A stretch of DNA of 64,000 nt from Pseudomonas sp. Irchel 3E20 (GTDB lineage Bacteria; Pseudomonadota; Gammaproteobacteria; Pseudomonadales; Pseudomonadaceae), in NCBI RefSeq assembly GCF_900187645.1, contig NZ_FYEE01000002.1:256639-320638 (forward strand). Direction: 5' to 3'. The position numbers and the translations under genes are program-made. Within the stretch, counting starts at the first letter, position 1, and each line of letters starts with the position of its first letter. The notes beneath the pieces are model-generated. The model was not told the origin of the DNA, ran no database searches, and saw only the letters and a list, made by a program, of their open reading frames with translations. This document shows, piece after piece, positions 35,501 to 44,314 of the stretch.

Positions 35501-37747
35501 GCCATCACCGCCCACGCCAGTGAGCAAGAGGCCTTGCAGGCACTGATGCAACGCTGTGCCGCGCCGCCCTATGTCACGGAGTTGGCCCAGCGGGTGGCCG
35601 CCGGTTGGGAGGCGCAGGCCATCGAGAGTTATCCGGGGACGGTCCGCACGGTCGCCCCGCCCTTGGCCTGGGACCAGGAACTGGAGCAACTGCGGCGGCT
35701 GCTTTTTCCCAATCATTTGGACAGGATGTGGATGGTGGCCAAGTCCACATCGCTGTGGTTAAACGATGTGAATGTGTTCCCGGTGGTCACCCTGCAAGAC
35801 ATCGAAAACGAGATCGCCAAGCAGCGGGCCAACGCCCCCGGCCAGTGGCTGGGCGTCACACCGACCAGCGGCCATGACGTGCTGCAGGTGTTGGCCCACG
35901 CCCAGGTGCTCAAGCGCCAGCGGCGCGTGCGCGCAAGTGGTAACTCGGGCCAAGCGCTGGATGAGTACCGCGAGTGGCGTCTGGACGAGCAATCGGCGGC
36001 GCGGGTGCGTGGGCTACTGGGCCTGGTGCCGATACTCGGATCGCTGGTGCAGGTTTACGAATTGCTGCTGGCGATCCGCCGGCTGTATCACAGCGGCAAT
36101 GCCCACGATGGCGTGGACGTGGTCTACCTGGCGCTCATGGTGGCCGTCGACCTGGCGCTGATCCTCTATCCACCGGCCAAGGCCGGTACAGCGGCCAAAT
36201 TGCGCCCAGCGCCCGCCCTAAGCCTGCTGCGCAAACGCCAGGCGTTGCACAACCAGGGCCATTCCAGCCTGGCGGTGCCGACGCGGGCCAAGCCCCTGCC
36301 AGGACTGCAACGCTATCAAAAGTCCCTCGACGCCGAGGGCGCCATCGTCCTGCGCGGCCCTTTCGACAAGGGCACCCAGGTCAAGCATGGCCAGCAGTTT
36401 CTGGTCGATGGCGACGCCCGTTACCCGGTCTACCGGCGCAAGGGCGAGCCCTTTGTGCGCTTGAGAAAAACCGACGCCAGCAGCGCTGATGAACTGATTC
36501 TGTACCTCGACGAACCCGGTGAACGGCTGCTGGGTGCCGATGCCCCCGAACCTCAACCTGGGTCCAGCCGCGCCGCGACGCGCCAGGCTACCCCCGGTTG
36601 GCGGCCCTGGGACAGCCCCACCACCGGCACCGAATGGCGCATGCCCGCGCAGCCGCCAGTGTTGCGTGTGTGGTTGCAGCCGCCCCTGGCATCGACCCAT
36701 TGGCACGCCTGGGGGTTGACCCTGGCCGACAACCCGCCCCACGAAGTCCTGCCGGCGCGCCAGTTGTTCCGGGTGATGGGGCGTCGGCCCTATGACGCAG
36801 TGAAGATCGGCGAGTACTACTATGAAGTGCTGCCCAACGGCTCGAAAATCCCCGAAAAAACCCTTTTCCTCAGGCGAACCGAAACCACAAGCGGCAATGC
36901 CATCAATGATTTGAGTCGCTGGCTGGGGCGCGACACCGCTCAGCAAGCCATTCCCATGACCTTTGAAAGCAATGGCCAGTGGCAGGCCCGTACGCCGTTG
37001 TTCACCCGCACCATCAGCGACTCGGTGCGGGGGGCGTTCCCCGGGATAACCCGGCTCAGTGGCCGGTTTGCCGCCGAGCGCCTCATCGAACAAGCGGACT
37101 ACGGGCGCCTGAGCACCGCCACGCGCCTGCTCAACCTTCGCGACACCCTCGACCGCTGGCAGGCGTCCATGGTCGCAGGCACGGCCCAAACCGACGACCT
37201 GCTGCGCCTGCTCAGGCCCACCGACCGCCAGTCGAGAACCGGTATCTACATGGGCGCGGCGACGGACGGCCCGGGTTTTCATCGCCTGGATTTCGACCTG
37301 CCGCTGCCGTTGCCTAGTGCACAGGAGATGCAGTTGCCGCGCTCGCAGGCAAGGTCCATGGCGGCCCAGGACGCCGTCAGGACCATCCTGCAACGCCAAG
37401 GCTTCGTGGTGCGGGACGTGTTCAAGGGCTACTCATCGACGCTGGTCAATTTTGTCTGCACCCACCCGGCGTCCAACAATCTCTATTTCATACTCACTCG
37501 CTGGGTCGACCGGGGCTGGGTTGACCTGACCTCCCGCAACGAGTTTTTCCAGCTTTCCAATGGGTGGTTCGAGCTGCAGTTTCGCTCCCGGCGTAGATCC
37601 ATCGACGATGTGTGGGGCCCGGTGAAAGAGGCGATGGAGCAACAGCGCCTGGTCAGGCTTCTGGGTGGCATCCATGGCGGCCCGGACCCGAGCTACGCCA
37701 CGGTGTACTTCGTGAAAATGGGCAGCACCGATTATCGGCCGCTGTGA
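32540..37747 (+). CDS. Giant DUF6543/dermonecrotic-toxin-like protein, 1735 aa
   Basis: No signal peptide. The N-terminal 1,100 residues are Leu/Ala-rich helical sequence, including RRRYRHLLQHYLANAQALEHELLERLP and ARAALLARLTRDGLYPGLDIDQPLFDMPDDV, in the style of Pseudomonas DUF6543 proteins. A hydrophobic hairpin (about 1155-1215: LLGLVPILGSLVQVYELLLAI, VVYLALMVAVDLALILYPP) could insert in a membrane. Beta-rich modules follow (ARYPVYRRKGEPFVRLRK; YDAVKIGEYYYEVLPNGS). The C-terminal ~330 residues align by eye with those of the next gene, so the two are paralogues. Ribosome site AGAGG precedes the ATG. I cannot name a catalytic motif. Toxin or effector function is inferred from family resemblance only; there is no adjacent VgrG, PAAR or secretion gene. 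Confidence 0.75.
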   Translation: MTPPTTPLAEPGDHLPWLEHDGFQARVRDCLTRRLEEAAHPSRFINDLHAAHLRCSEAARALRRLIERAPRIATWVGEAVQQHLGLAPETVLFLEPDAPDAPRLSASALEWALRLMRQPPGDETAPEGTRARLLALDLRTQVQAATDQYWAQLADGARHSRTAQWRALYRSLLADKAFIAHQLYELSETGFDLVQRLLDAPTPEDRALAGGPWAQVQVRELVWAGEGQARVAIGGALHIAYAPGAEHSQQVVYVPGLTREFHEFASLAELEFKLPALLNGHDQARLWQRLPLRWRTDLLDARFRQPMPFSFTPVALIAGDAVGDSASSLLHLQRDNELACALGIDLAWLSIRGDTPPEQGLAPLIAHVEADRSAGVGCPNLRRALEHLLGWDEQRRAREISFDALAASLAVRTREHAVRRYENGLLGLLDSADPAAETEAFSQWVVLQEHWQARVTQLHDYIEQQVARFDQRPFWNEKAKAGHSHAVLHLVLQRQALRDEMRLQQRLNLIDSAALDLLSEVLDESFATRRPASDTRALHISVGQPLCQLTGAFVVTTAQALADHSVGQPVLLYVGGGQGGLTPFASLAQLSSALDASLNSPDGSVLWDCIGRHERAGVRVQVAALGAGRKLEVAYGVIEEQVLGYSFKGLVKGFFKTLKWLDEGGQPFSEVSDASLALGLLRRELAERLAAPSSAARDVALVNVRLLRLAAEHRKTLAPWFAGADAATRRRYRHLLQHYLANAQALEHELLERLPGFDTYARAALLARLTRDGLYPGLDIDQPLFDMPDDVSRPWQSHPQSPAGDSGPVERVSQERTTYSLLQLAVHNLDPAAPWTLWRLNHTVYLDPAWKTRLSPAYLIDTLSDLNLSGRYERLIEQAFYGDGTAAAGEPLVKALLQRVLKQRAQVELYSAREQGLSANAQSLFTTALAARTAADLERNGHRLQLAFIHLAGATSQKARHVAEVLLIHDQVSSVWVLYWPGVQGHPAITAHASEQEALQALMQRCAAPPYVTELAQRVAAGWEAQAIESYPGTVRTVAPPLAWDQELEQLRRLLFPNHLDRMWMVAKSTSLWLNDVNVFPVVTLQDIENEIAKQRANAPGQWLGVTPTSGHDVLQVLAHAQVLKRQRRVRASGNSGQALDEYREWRLDEQSAARVRGLLGLVPILGSLVQVYELLLAIRRLYHSGNAHDGVDVVYLALMVAVDLALILYPPAKAGTAAKLRPAPALSLLRKRQALHNQGHSSLAVPTRAKPLPGLQRYQKSLDAEGAIVLRGPFDKGTQVKHGQQFLVDGDARYPVYRRKGEPFVRLRKTDASSADELILYLDEPGERLLGADAPEPQPGSSRAATRQATPGWRPWDSPTTGTEWRMPAQPPVLRVWLQPPLASTHWHAWGLTLADNPPHEVLPARQLFRVMGRRPYDAVKIGEYYYEVLPNGSKIPEKTLFLRRTETTSGNAINDLSRWLGRDTAQQAIPMTFESNGQWQARTPLFTRTISDSVRGAFPGITRLSGRFAAERLIEQADYGRLSTATRLLNLRDTLDRWQASMVAGTAQTDDLLRLLRPTDRQSRTGIYMGAATDGPGFHRLDFDLPLPLPSAQEMQLPRSQARSMAAQDAVRTILQRQGFVVRDVFKGYSSTLVNFVCTHPASNNLYFILTRWVDRGWVDLTSRNEFFQLSNGWFELQFRSRRRSIDDVWGPVKEAMEQQRLVRLLGGIHGGPDPSYATVYFVKMGSTDYRPL

Positions 37748-37838
37748 CGGGCGGACCCTGGCGATATCTATGTAAAGACCTTTGGCGAAGCGGCGTCGGC
37801 ATGCTGAACGGACTCAACCTCGTTTAGGGATTTTGAAC

Positions 37839-40800
37839 ATGACGACACCTTCCGTTTTGCCGGCCGCCCCCATCAAGGTTTCTGCCCTGCGCAGTGCCTC
37901 GACCCAGGTGCGCCTGTTGGACACGTTGACGCGCCTGGATGGCGAGTTACGCACGCTGCTGGCGGGGCAGCCGAGCTTCGACAGCATGGCGCAAGAGGCC
38001 TGGGCGATGACCTTTTCGCGGGCGCCATTAATGAGCCAGTGTTTTGTCTGGCGCGAACTCAAAGAGTTGGGCGACAGCGTGAACGAACTGCGCGAGGTCA
38101 TGCAGGCGCCCCGGGTGACGGACGAGTTGCATGAGCGCATGCGCCTGGGGCGACCGCAGACCTACGCGGCGACCGCGACCCAACTGCTCGATACCCAGGG
38201 CGAGGCCATCGCGGATCTGGACATGGCGGCGTTCGAGAACTTCATCAACCGCCTTGGCGGCGATGCCGCGGGCCACTATCGCCAGGCCCTGGACCGCTAC
38301 TGGAGCGCACCGCGGGCACCGTCCTCGGCGCAGACCCGCCAGGCGCGGCTGCTGGAGATCCGCCGCGAACAGTTACAGGCTGAAGTCGACCTGCTGTATG
38401 CCGATGAAACCCTGGCGGCGCCCAACAAGAGCCTGGCCGAGCAGGTGCTGCTGTACCCCTCGGCGGCTGTGCGCAAGGCCTTGCCGGTGTCGTTGCGCCC
38501 CGCACTCTATGAGGTGGCATTGCAGGTAGGGGAGCGGCGTATGCCTGTGGCGGGTGCCTTTATCATCACCGAGCGCGATGGCAATGCGGTCAAGGACATC
38601 AGCGGTGTGTATTCCATCGCGCAAACAACGGTCGCCAGCGACTTGGCGCCGGAAGCGGACACCGGCGCGGCGCTGCTCTACAGCCCAGGCCGGGGCCTGG
38701 AGGAGTTTGACTCCCTCAAGGCCCTGGACGAGGCCCTCAAGCGGCGCTGGCAGGCCGCGAGCGAGTTCGAGTTCGTCTTCCAGTCGCTGGCCCGCGCCGA
38801 CGTTGCGCGGGTGCAAGCGTTGGCCGCGCCGGCATTGCGCTACCGCGAGCTGGCAGAAGATGTGTTCGAGCAAACCTGGCAAACCCTGCGCGCCACCCAA
38901 CTCGCTAACCTGAGTCACGCCCTGGAGCAGGCCCATAGCGACCCGGACGCGGACTGGGAGCAAGCCCTCACCCAAGCCGTTGCCATGGAACACACCTTGC
39001 AAGGCCGCGATGTGCTGGCGGCCCGCGAGCAAAAACGCCTGGCCAAGGGCCTGGCGGGTTGGCTCAAGGGGGCTTCGGCCGAGGACCGCGACCAGTGGCT
39101 GAACGCGGTGGCCGACTACCGCGAGCAGGTACAGGGCACGGAGCTGCAGGGCTTGCCTTCCCTCGCCCAATTCGGCGACCGCGCGTTGCTCCTGGCCTAT
39201 GCCCGGCAGGAAGTGATGCCCTATGTGCAACTGCATTACGGGGTGCAGATCGACCCGGACAAGGTGCTGATTACCACCACCAAGGCCTACCAGACCGGGC
39301 CGCTGATCCCGCCCGGCGCCTCGGCCTACAGCACGGCCATGAGCCTGGACCGCACCGGGCCGACCCTGACCCTGGTGCACAACACCCGCAGCCTGACGGC
39401 CCTGCTGCTGGAGAATGTGGGCGCGCTGGACATCGACTACGCCTTGACTGCGCGCATTTCTGGCGACGCCAAGGGGTTGTCTAGCGCCGAGGTGAAAGAC
39501 ATCGTGCGGGCGCTGAACATCGGCCAATCCTACGAGCGCTTTCTGCGTGAACGCCTGCTCCATGGCCCCCAGGCCCAAGCGGACCAGGAGCGCTTCGCGG
39601 CGCTGATGGCCGCGCAACTGCGGGTGGACCTGTTGGAGGCGAAAATCAGCGGGGCGTTCGCCCATGACCGCCAGGCCCGAGGGTTCGGTTGGGTCAACAG
39701 CGTGCTGGAGCACCCGGTGGACGATGACCGGCGCCTTGCGGTCGAGGGCCATCGCATCCAGGTCCAGCAGTTGCTGGTGCAGGGCGCGACCTTGCTTGAC
39801 GTCCTGGTGTTCGCCCCGACGGCAGTGCAGTCGGTGCCGTCGCTGGTCATCTATACGCCTCAGGCACCGGGCGGCGTGCGTTTTCGTGAATACGAAAGCC
39901 GTGCGGCCCTGGTGGCCGGGTTGTTGTCTGACAGCCACCTGCGGGACTACTTCGTCAGCCGTGCGGCGCTGACCGCCCGCCCCGAGGTGGCGCGCCTGTT
40001 ACAACGAGGCGTGCGGGGCACGGAGTTGGCCTTGCAACCGATCAAGGGGGATTTTCTGCACCAGGCCTACGCGGCGCAGGTGGAGCGCCTGCTCGCCGAT
40101 GTCGACGCCCAGAGCACCACCACCGGGGAAAGCGACCGCGATACCAGCCTGGATGTACTGGAAGCCGTGTTGGACGTGGTGTCGTCTGCATTGCCGCTGA
40201 AAATCCTCGCGCCGCTGGCGCTGGGCCGCAGCCTGTTGGCGGTGTGGAATGGCATCGACGCTTTGCGCCGCGAACAGTACGAGGAGGCCCAGGGCCAGTT
40301 CTTACGGGTCATCACCCACTTTGCCGATCTTGCGTCCGATGTCGCCCAACCGCCCACCGGCCGGGTCCGCCGCCCGACCGTCCTGAACCCGCGGTTCGCA
40401 GTGGGCAAGAAGCCCGAACCCCTGACCCTGCGCAGCGATGGTGTCTACGAAAACCTGCCCGCCCAGGGCGGTTTCGCCCGTTACTTCATCGAAGACGCGG
40501 GGCGTTGGTTCCAGCTCCAGCGCGATGACCTGACCTGGCGCCTGGTGGATATGCGCCGCCCCGGTGCCTATTACAAACGGCCCGTGGCCCGCCAGGCCGA
40601 CGGCACCTGGCGCTACGCCGATGCGCCGGGGCTCAAGGGCGGTGGTAAAAGCTTTATCGCCCCCACGCGGTTACAGGTGGCCTTTCCGCGGTTTTCCTTG
40701 AAAGAGGCGCGGGTCTACCTCGATCAGTTCCGCTTTCCCGAGGCCCGCCAGCGCCGCATGGAGTTGGACCTGGCCGAGGACCTGATCCGTACCCGCGGCA

Positions 40801-41927
40801 CCCTGCCGGATTGGGCCAAGCCGTACTTTCATGGGCATGTCAGCCAACCCCAGCCCTCCACCAGTGCCGGCCCCTCCAAACGCCCGGCCTTGCCAGCGGT
40901 GGTGACGCCGCCCAAGCGGCCACGGCCCGACACGGGGCAAGATTGGACCACTTGGGGGCAGGTGCTGGAGGGGCGTGACCTGAACCGGGTCAGCGACTTG
41001 GAAACGGCTATGCCGGTGTATCGGGTGGTGAGCAAGGATGGTATTTACCCGGCGATCGAAATTGATGGCAGCTACTACGAAATCCTTCCCGACGGCCCCA
41101 GCCCCAGGGCCGGTAGCGTGTTTCTCAAGCCGCCGTCCTGGGCCGGCGACGACCTGCAAGGCGTGTGGCAAAAAGTGGCGCTCGACCCCAGCGACCAACC
41201 GCGCCTGGTGACTTTCAAGGCCGGTGTCGGTTGGAAGGTGGCGCTGCCGCTGTTCCACAAGCCTTTGCACAGGTTCATCGATGACCTGTACCCCAACTTG
41301 ACCACCCAGTCCCTCTGGGTATTGGCCGAACGGCTGTTTCAGGTGGCAGACGCCGAGTCTGTCGGGGAATTGACCGCCACGCGCCTGCTCAACACCTCCT
41401 ACACCCTGCATGCCTGGCGGGCGAAGACAGCCGCGCCGGTGGCGAGCATGAGCGATCCGTTGACCTTGTTGGCCGAAGCGCGGCTGCTTTCGGGGCGCAC
41501 GCACTCCATCAGCTCCGAAAGCCGCCTCGACACTTTTCGTCGGCTGAACTTCCGTCTCGACGAGGAGGACATCAAAGCACAGGGCTACCTGCCGATGGGC
41601 GATATTGGCTTTACCGACCGGATTTTGAGCCGCAATGGCTATCAGCTGCAGGCCGGGGTCACCGACTTGAACATGATGATGTTCACCCGCCCAGGGTCGC
41701 AGACGGTGTACCTAATGTTGTTCCGCGACATCATCGGCCGGGGCCTGTACGTACCTATCGTGGGGCGCTGGGTCGAGGCATTCGTCGAAAAATGCCGCAA
41801 CCCGGACGCCGTACAAAGGCTGCGCACGGCTCAGAGCGAGGGCCGCGTGGCCAAGTTCATGGTTGGTGTGCAAACCGTGGAAGAGCCGGTCTTCTTTGTG
41901 GTGCGTGTCGACGACAGCCTGTCCTGA
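37839..41927 (+). CDS. Giant DUF6543/dermonecrotic-toxin-like protein, 1362 aa
   Basis: Begins MTTPSVLPAAPIKVSALRSAS with AGGGA eight bases upstream, 91 bp after the first giant gene. A long helical N-terminal half leads to a hydrophobic stretch at about 775-800 (VSSALPLKILAPLALGRSLLAV). Then come repeated beta modules: SDGVYENLPAQGGFARYFI, WRLVDMRRPGAYYKRPVARQADGTWRY, and YRVVSKDGIYPAIEIDGSYYEILPDG. These are characteristic of the large Pseudomonas DUF6543/dermonecrotic-toxin group. A Ser/Pro-rich linker (QPQPSTSAGPSKRPALP) precedes the C-terminal module shared with the upstream protein. No signal peptide or known active site is evident. Probably co-transcribed with its paralogue. An alternative upstream ATG at 37782 lacks a ribosome site. 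Confidence 0.75.
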   Translation: MTTPSVLPAAPIKVSALRSASTQVRLLDTLTRLDGELRTLLAGQPSFDSMAQEAWAMTFSRAPLMSQCFVWRELKELGDSVNELREVMQAPRVTDELHERMRLGRPQTYAATATQLLDTQGEAIADLDMAAFENFINRLGGDAAGHYRQALDRYWSAPRAPSSAQTRQARLLEIRREQLQAEVDLLYADETLAAPNKSLAEQVLLYPSAAVRKALPVSLRPALYEVALQVGERRMPVAGAFIITERDGNAVKDISGVYSIAQTTVASDLAPEADTGAALLYSPGRGLEEFDSLKALDEALKRRWQAASEFEFVFQSLARADVARVQALAAPALRYRELAEDVFEQTWQTLRATQLANLSHALEQAHSDPDADWEQALTQAVAMEHTLQGRDVLAAREQKRLAKGLAGWLKGASAEDRDQWLNAVADYREQVQGTELQGLPSLAQFGDRALLLAYARQEVMPYVQLHYGVQIDPDKVLITTTKAYQTGPLIPPGASAYSTAMSLDRTGPTLTLVHNTRSLTALLLENVGALDIDYALTARISGDAKGLSSAEVKDIVRALNIGQSYERFLRERLLHGPQAQADQERFAALMAAQLRVDLLEAKISGAFAHDRQARGFGWVNSVLEHPVDDDRRLAVEGHRIQVQQLLVQGATLLDVLVFAPTAVQSVPSLVIYTPQAPGGVRFREYESRAALVAGLLSDSHLRDYFVSRAALTARPEVARLLQRGVRGTELALQPIKGDFLHQAYAAQVERLLADVDAQSTTTGESDRDTSLDVLEAVLDVVSSALPLKILAPLALGRSLLAVWNGIDALRREQYEEAQGQFLRVITHFADLASDVAQPPTGRVRRPTVLNPRFAVGKKPEPLTLRSDGVYENLPAQGGFARYFIEDAGRWFQLQRDDLTWRLVDMRRPGAYYKRPVARQADGTWRYADAPGLKGGGKSFIAPTRLQVAFPRFSLKEARVYLDQFRFPEARQRRMELDLAEDLIRTRGTLPDWAKPYFHGHVSQPQPSTSAGPSKRPALPAVVTPPKRPRPDTGQDWTTWGQVLEGRDLNRVSDLETAMPVYRVVSKDGIYPAIEIDGSYYEILPDGPSPRAGSVFLKPPSWAGDDLQGVWQKVALDPSDQPRLVTFKAGVGWKVALPLFHKPLHRFIDDLYPNLTTQSLWVLAERLFQVADAESVGELTATRLLNTSYTLHAWRAKTAAPVASMSDPLTLLAEARLLSGRTHSISSESRLDTFRRLNFRLDEEDIKAQGYLPMGDIGFTDRILSRNGYQLQAGVTDLNMMMFTRPGSQTVYLMLFRDIIGRGLYVPIVGRWVEAFVEKCRNPDAVQRLRTAQSEGRVAKFMVGVQTVEEPVFFVVRVDDSLS

Positions 41928-41933
41928 CGTGGC

Positions 41934-42560
41934 CTAGCGGCTGAGCAGCGAGGCCGCCCCGGCCCCGCTGAACAGCCCGGCGCTGACGCGGTTGAACCAA
42001 CTCTGGCCCTTGCCGCTGCGCAGGTAACGCGCAGCGCCATGGGCCCCCAGGCCATAGGCCAGCTTGCACAGCAGGTCGAGCACGGTCCAGGTGGCGATCA
42101 TCACCAGCAACTGCGGCAAAAAGGCGTGTTCGGCGCTGAGAAACTGCGGCAAAAATGCCGCAAAAAACAGGATGTCCTTGGGGTTGCTGGCCCCCAGCAC
42201 AAAGGCGCGGCCAAACAGGCTGCGAAAACGCGGGGCGATGGCGGCTTGGGGCACCTGGGCCGCCCGGGCCGGTTGCCGCGACTGCTGCCAGCTCTGCCAG
42301 GCGAGGTAGAACAGGTACAGCGCGCCAACGATTTTCAGGGCGCTGAACAGCTGCTCCGAGGCCAGCAACAGTGCGCCCAGGCCCAGGGCCGAAGCGCTCA
42401 ACAGGCAGATCGACGCCACCACACCCCCGAGAAACGCCGGGTACGAACGCAGCAAACCGTAGTTCAGGCTGTTGCCGATCATCAGCAACGACAGCGGGCC
42501 GGGGATGAGAATCACCACCAACGCCGCGCCACTGAACAACAACCAGGTTTCCAGACTCAT
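41934..42560 (-). CDS. LysE/RhtB-family amino-acid exporter
   Basis: A 208-aa inner-membrane protein with the LysE/RhtB pattern: six hydrophobic helices, IPGPLSLLMIGNSLNYGL near the N-terminus and FVLGASNPKDILFFAAFLPQF in the middle. The family exports amino acids such as threonine, homoserine or lysine by proton antiport. It converges with the giant gene, leaving only 6 bp. An 11-residue upstream extension is dismissed. Substrate cannot be told. Confidence 0.88.
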   Translation of the reverse strand: MSLETWLLFSGAALVVILIPGPLSLLMIGNSLNYGLLRSYPAFLGGVVASICLLSASALGLGALLLASEQLFSALKIVGALYLFYLAWQSWQQSRQPARAAQVPQAAIAPRFRSLFGRAFVLGASNPKDILFFAAFLPQFLSAEHAFLPQLLVMIATWTVLDLLCKLAYGLGAHGAARYLRSGKGQSWFNRVSAGLFSGAGAASLLSR

Positions 42561-42638
42561 AGCATTACTCCAGCTTTTAGTTGTGAGCGGCAAGCGGCAA
42601 GTTAAGAGCTTGCGGCGTGCCGCTGCCTTTTCCCGTTT

Positions 42639-43988
42639 TTAAAGAAAGACGAATTTGGCGATGAAGATTGCGCACAGCACCCACAGGCTCACCGAGATTT
42701 CCTTGTGTTTTCCGGTGCCGGCCTTGAGTGCCACGTAGGTGATAAAACCCAGGGCGATGCCGTCGGCCACCGAGAAGGTCAGGGGCATCATGATTGCCGT
42801 GACGATGGCCGGGATGGCGTCGGTGGCTTCGTCCCATTCGATATGGGCCATGCCGCCCATCATCAGCATCGCCACGTAGATCAGTGCGCCGGCAGTGGCG
42901 TAGGCGGGGATCATCCCGGCCAGTGGGGCGAAAAACATCGCCGCAATGAACAGCACGCCCACGGTGACGGCCGTGAGCCCGGTGCGCCCCCCGGCGGCCA
43001 CGCCGGCGGCACTTTCCACGTAACTGGTCACCGGCGGCACGCCGACCACCGCGCCGAACACGCTGGAGGCGCTGTCGGCCTTCATGGCGCGCGAGAGGTT
43101 TTCGATGCGCCCTTGCGCGTTCACCAGCCCGGCCCGTTGCGCCACGCCCATCAGGGTGCCGGCGGTGTCGAACATGTGCACAAAAAGGAACGCCAATACC
43201 ACGCTAATCATGCTGATATTGAATACACCGGCCACGTCCATGGCCATCCAGGTCGGCGCCAGGCTCGGCGGCGCCGACAGGATGCCGCTGTACTGCACCA
43301 GGCCCAGGCCCCAACCCGCCAGGGTCACGGTGATGATGCTGATAAGGATGGCGCCGAACACCCGGTGGTAACTGAGGATGGCGATCATCAAAAAGCACAC
43401 CGCCGCCAGCAGCGGGCCGGGTTCGCGCAGGGAGCCGAGCTTTATCAGGGTGGCCGGGCTATCGACGACGATGCCGGCGGTTTTCAGGCCGATCAGCCCC
43501 AAGAACAGCCCCACGCCGGCGCCCATGGCATAGCGCAGGCTGACCGGGATGCTGTTGAGCAGCCATTCGCGGATGCGTGAAAAGGTCAGGAACATGAACA
43601 GCACGCCGGAGACGAACACCGCGCCCAGGGCCGTTTCCCAGTGGTAGCCCATGGTGCCGACCACGGTGTAGGTGAAAAACGCGTTCAGCCCCATGCCCGG
43701 CGCCAGGCCGACCGGCCAGTTGGCGTACAGGCCCATCAACAGGCAACCGAGGGCGGCGGCGATGCACGTGGCGACGAAGGCCGCACCGTGGTCGATGCCG
43801 GCGTCGGCCATGATGTTGGGGTTGACGAAAATGATGTAGGCCATGGTGATGAACGTGGTCAGCCCGGCGATCAGTTCGGTTTTCACCGTGGTGCCATGGG
43901 CGTTCAACTTGAACAGGCGTTCCAGCCAGCCCTGGCGTAGCGGCGGCGAAAGATCCAGCGTCGGGGATTGGGGTTTGCGGCTATCCAC
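42639..43988 (-). CDS. AzgA/PbuG-type purine permease (NCS2)
   Basis: A 449-aa polytopic transporter. LFKLNAHGTTVKTELIAGLTTFITMAYIIFVNPNIM and GLAPGMGLNAFFTYTVVGTMGYHW are signatures of the AzgA-like adenine/guanine/hypoxanthine carriers; further marks are FVHMFDTAGTLMGVAQRAGL and GVPPVTSYVESAAGVAAGGRTGLT. A TTGTATACAA operator lies in its presumed promoter, linking it to the urate cluster about 12 kb away (inference). Confidence 0.93.
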   Translation of the reverse strand: MDSRKPQSPTLDLSPPLRQGWLERLFKLNAHGTTVKTELIAGLTTFITMAYIIFVNPNIMADAGIDHGAAFVATCIAAALGCLLMGLYANWPVGLAPGMGLNAFFTYTVVGTMGYHWETALGAVFVSGVLFMFLTFSRIREWLLNSIPVSLRYAMGAGVGLFLGLIGLKTAGIVVDSPATLIKLGSLREPGPLLAAVCFLMIAILSYHRVFGAILISIITVTLAGWGLGLVQYSGILSAPPSLAPTWMAMDVAGVFNISMISVVLAFLFVHMFDTAGTLMGVAQRAGLVNAQGRIENLSRAMKADSASSVFGAVVGVPPVTSYVESAAGVAAGGRTGLTAVTVGVLFIAAMFFAPLAGMIPAYATAGALIYVAMLMMGGMAHIEWDEATDAIPAIVTAIMMPLTFSVADGIALGFITYVALKAGTGKHKEISVSLWVLCAIFIAKFVFL

Positions 43989-44117
43989 AGCGAGTACTCC
44001 TCAAGCGTTTTATTGTTATTTCCAGAGCCGGGCACGCACGGGTGGGCAGCGGCTCTTTGAGGTGAGCATGGCTGGCGGGTTTTATTGACTTATTGGTCAG
44101 GAACTCGCACGAAGCGA

Positions 44118-44145
44118 ATTATGCTTTTGTATACAAATAAAGCAA
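44118..44145 (-). promoter_or_regulatory. Candidate sigma-70 promoter of the AzgA-like permease
   Basis: On the minus strand TTGCTT, a 16-bp spacer and CATAAT, about 130 bp before the start codon. The spacer contains the full TTGTATACAA palindrome, so a bound protein would block the promoter. Confidence 0.45.
44127..44136. promoter_or_regulatory. TTGTATACAA operator upstream of the AzgA-like permease
   Basis: Identical to the puuE-side operator at 31665-31674 and located between the candidate -35 and -10. Confidence 0.55.
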
Positions 44146-44194
44146 TTAATGTTTTAGATTGTGTATCCGAAAAATGACGAAAGGCCAACCCTCT

Positions 44195-44305
44195 GTAGCA
44201 AGCGGGCTTGCCCGCGCTCGGCCGCGTAGTGGCCGTAAACGCGCTCGGCTTGAAAGGGATTGGGCCTGCTGCGCACCCCAGCGCGGGCAAGCCCGCGTGC
44301 TGCAC
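44195..44305. repeat. Diverged inverted REP pair
   Basis: AGCAAGCGGGCTTGCCCGC at the left and its near-complement at 44280-44301 (22-bp arms, one mismatch) are separated by about 60 bp, a larger REPIN-like doublet of the GCAAGCGGGC class. Confidence 0.8.
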
Positions 44306-44314
44306 GGCGCCGGT

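Larger units (their letters stand above)
43989..44314. other. Intergenic region upstream of the AzgA-like permease
   Basis: 326 bp without a gene. The left half is AT-rich and holds the permease promoter and operator. The right half is a diverged inverted REP pair abutting the marR stop codon. Confidence 0.6.
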
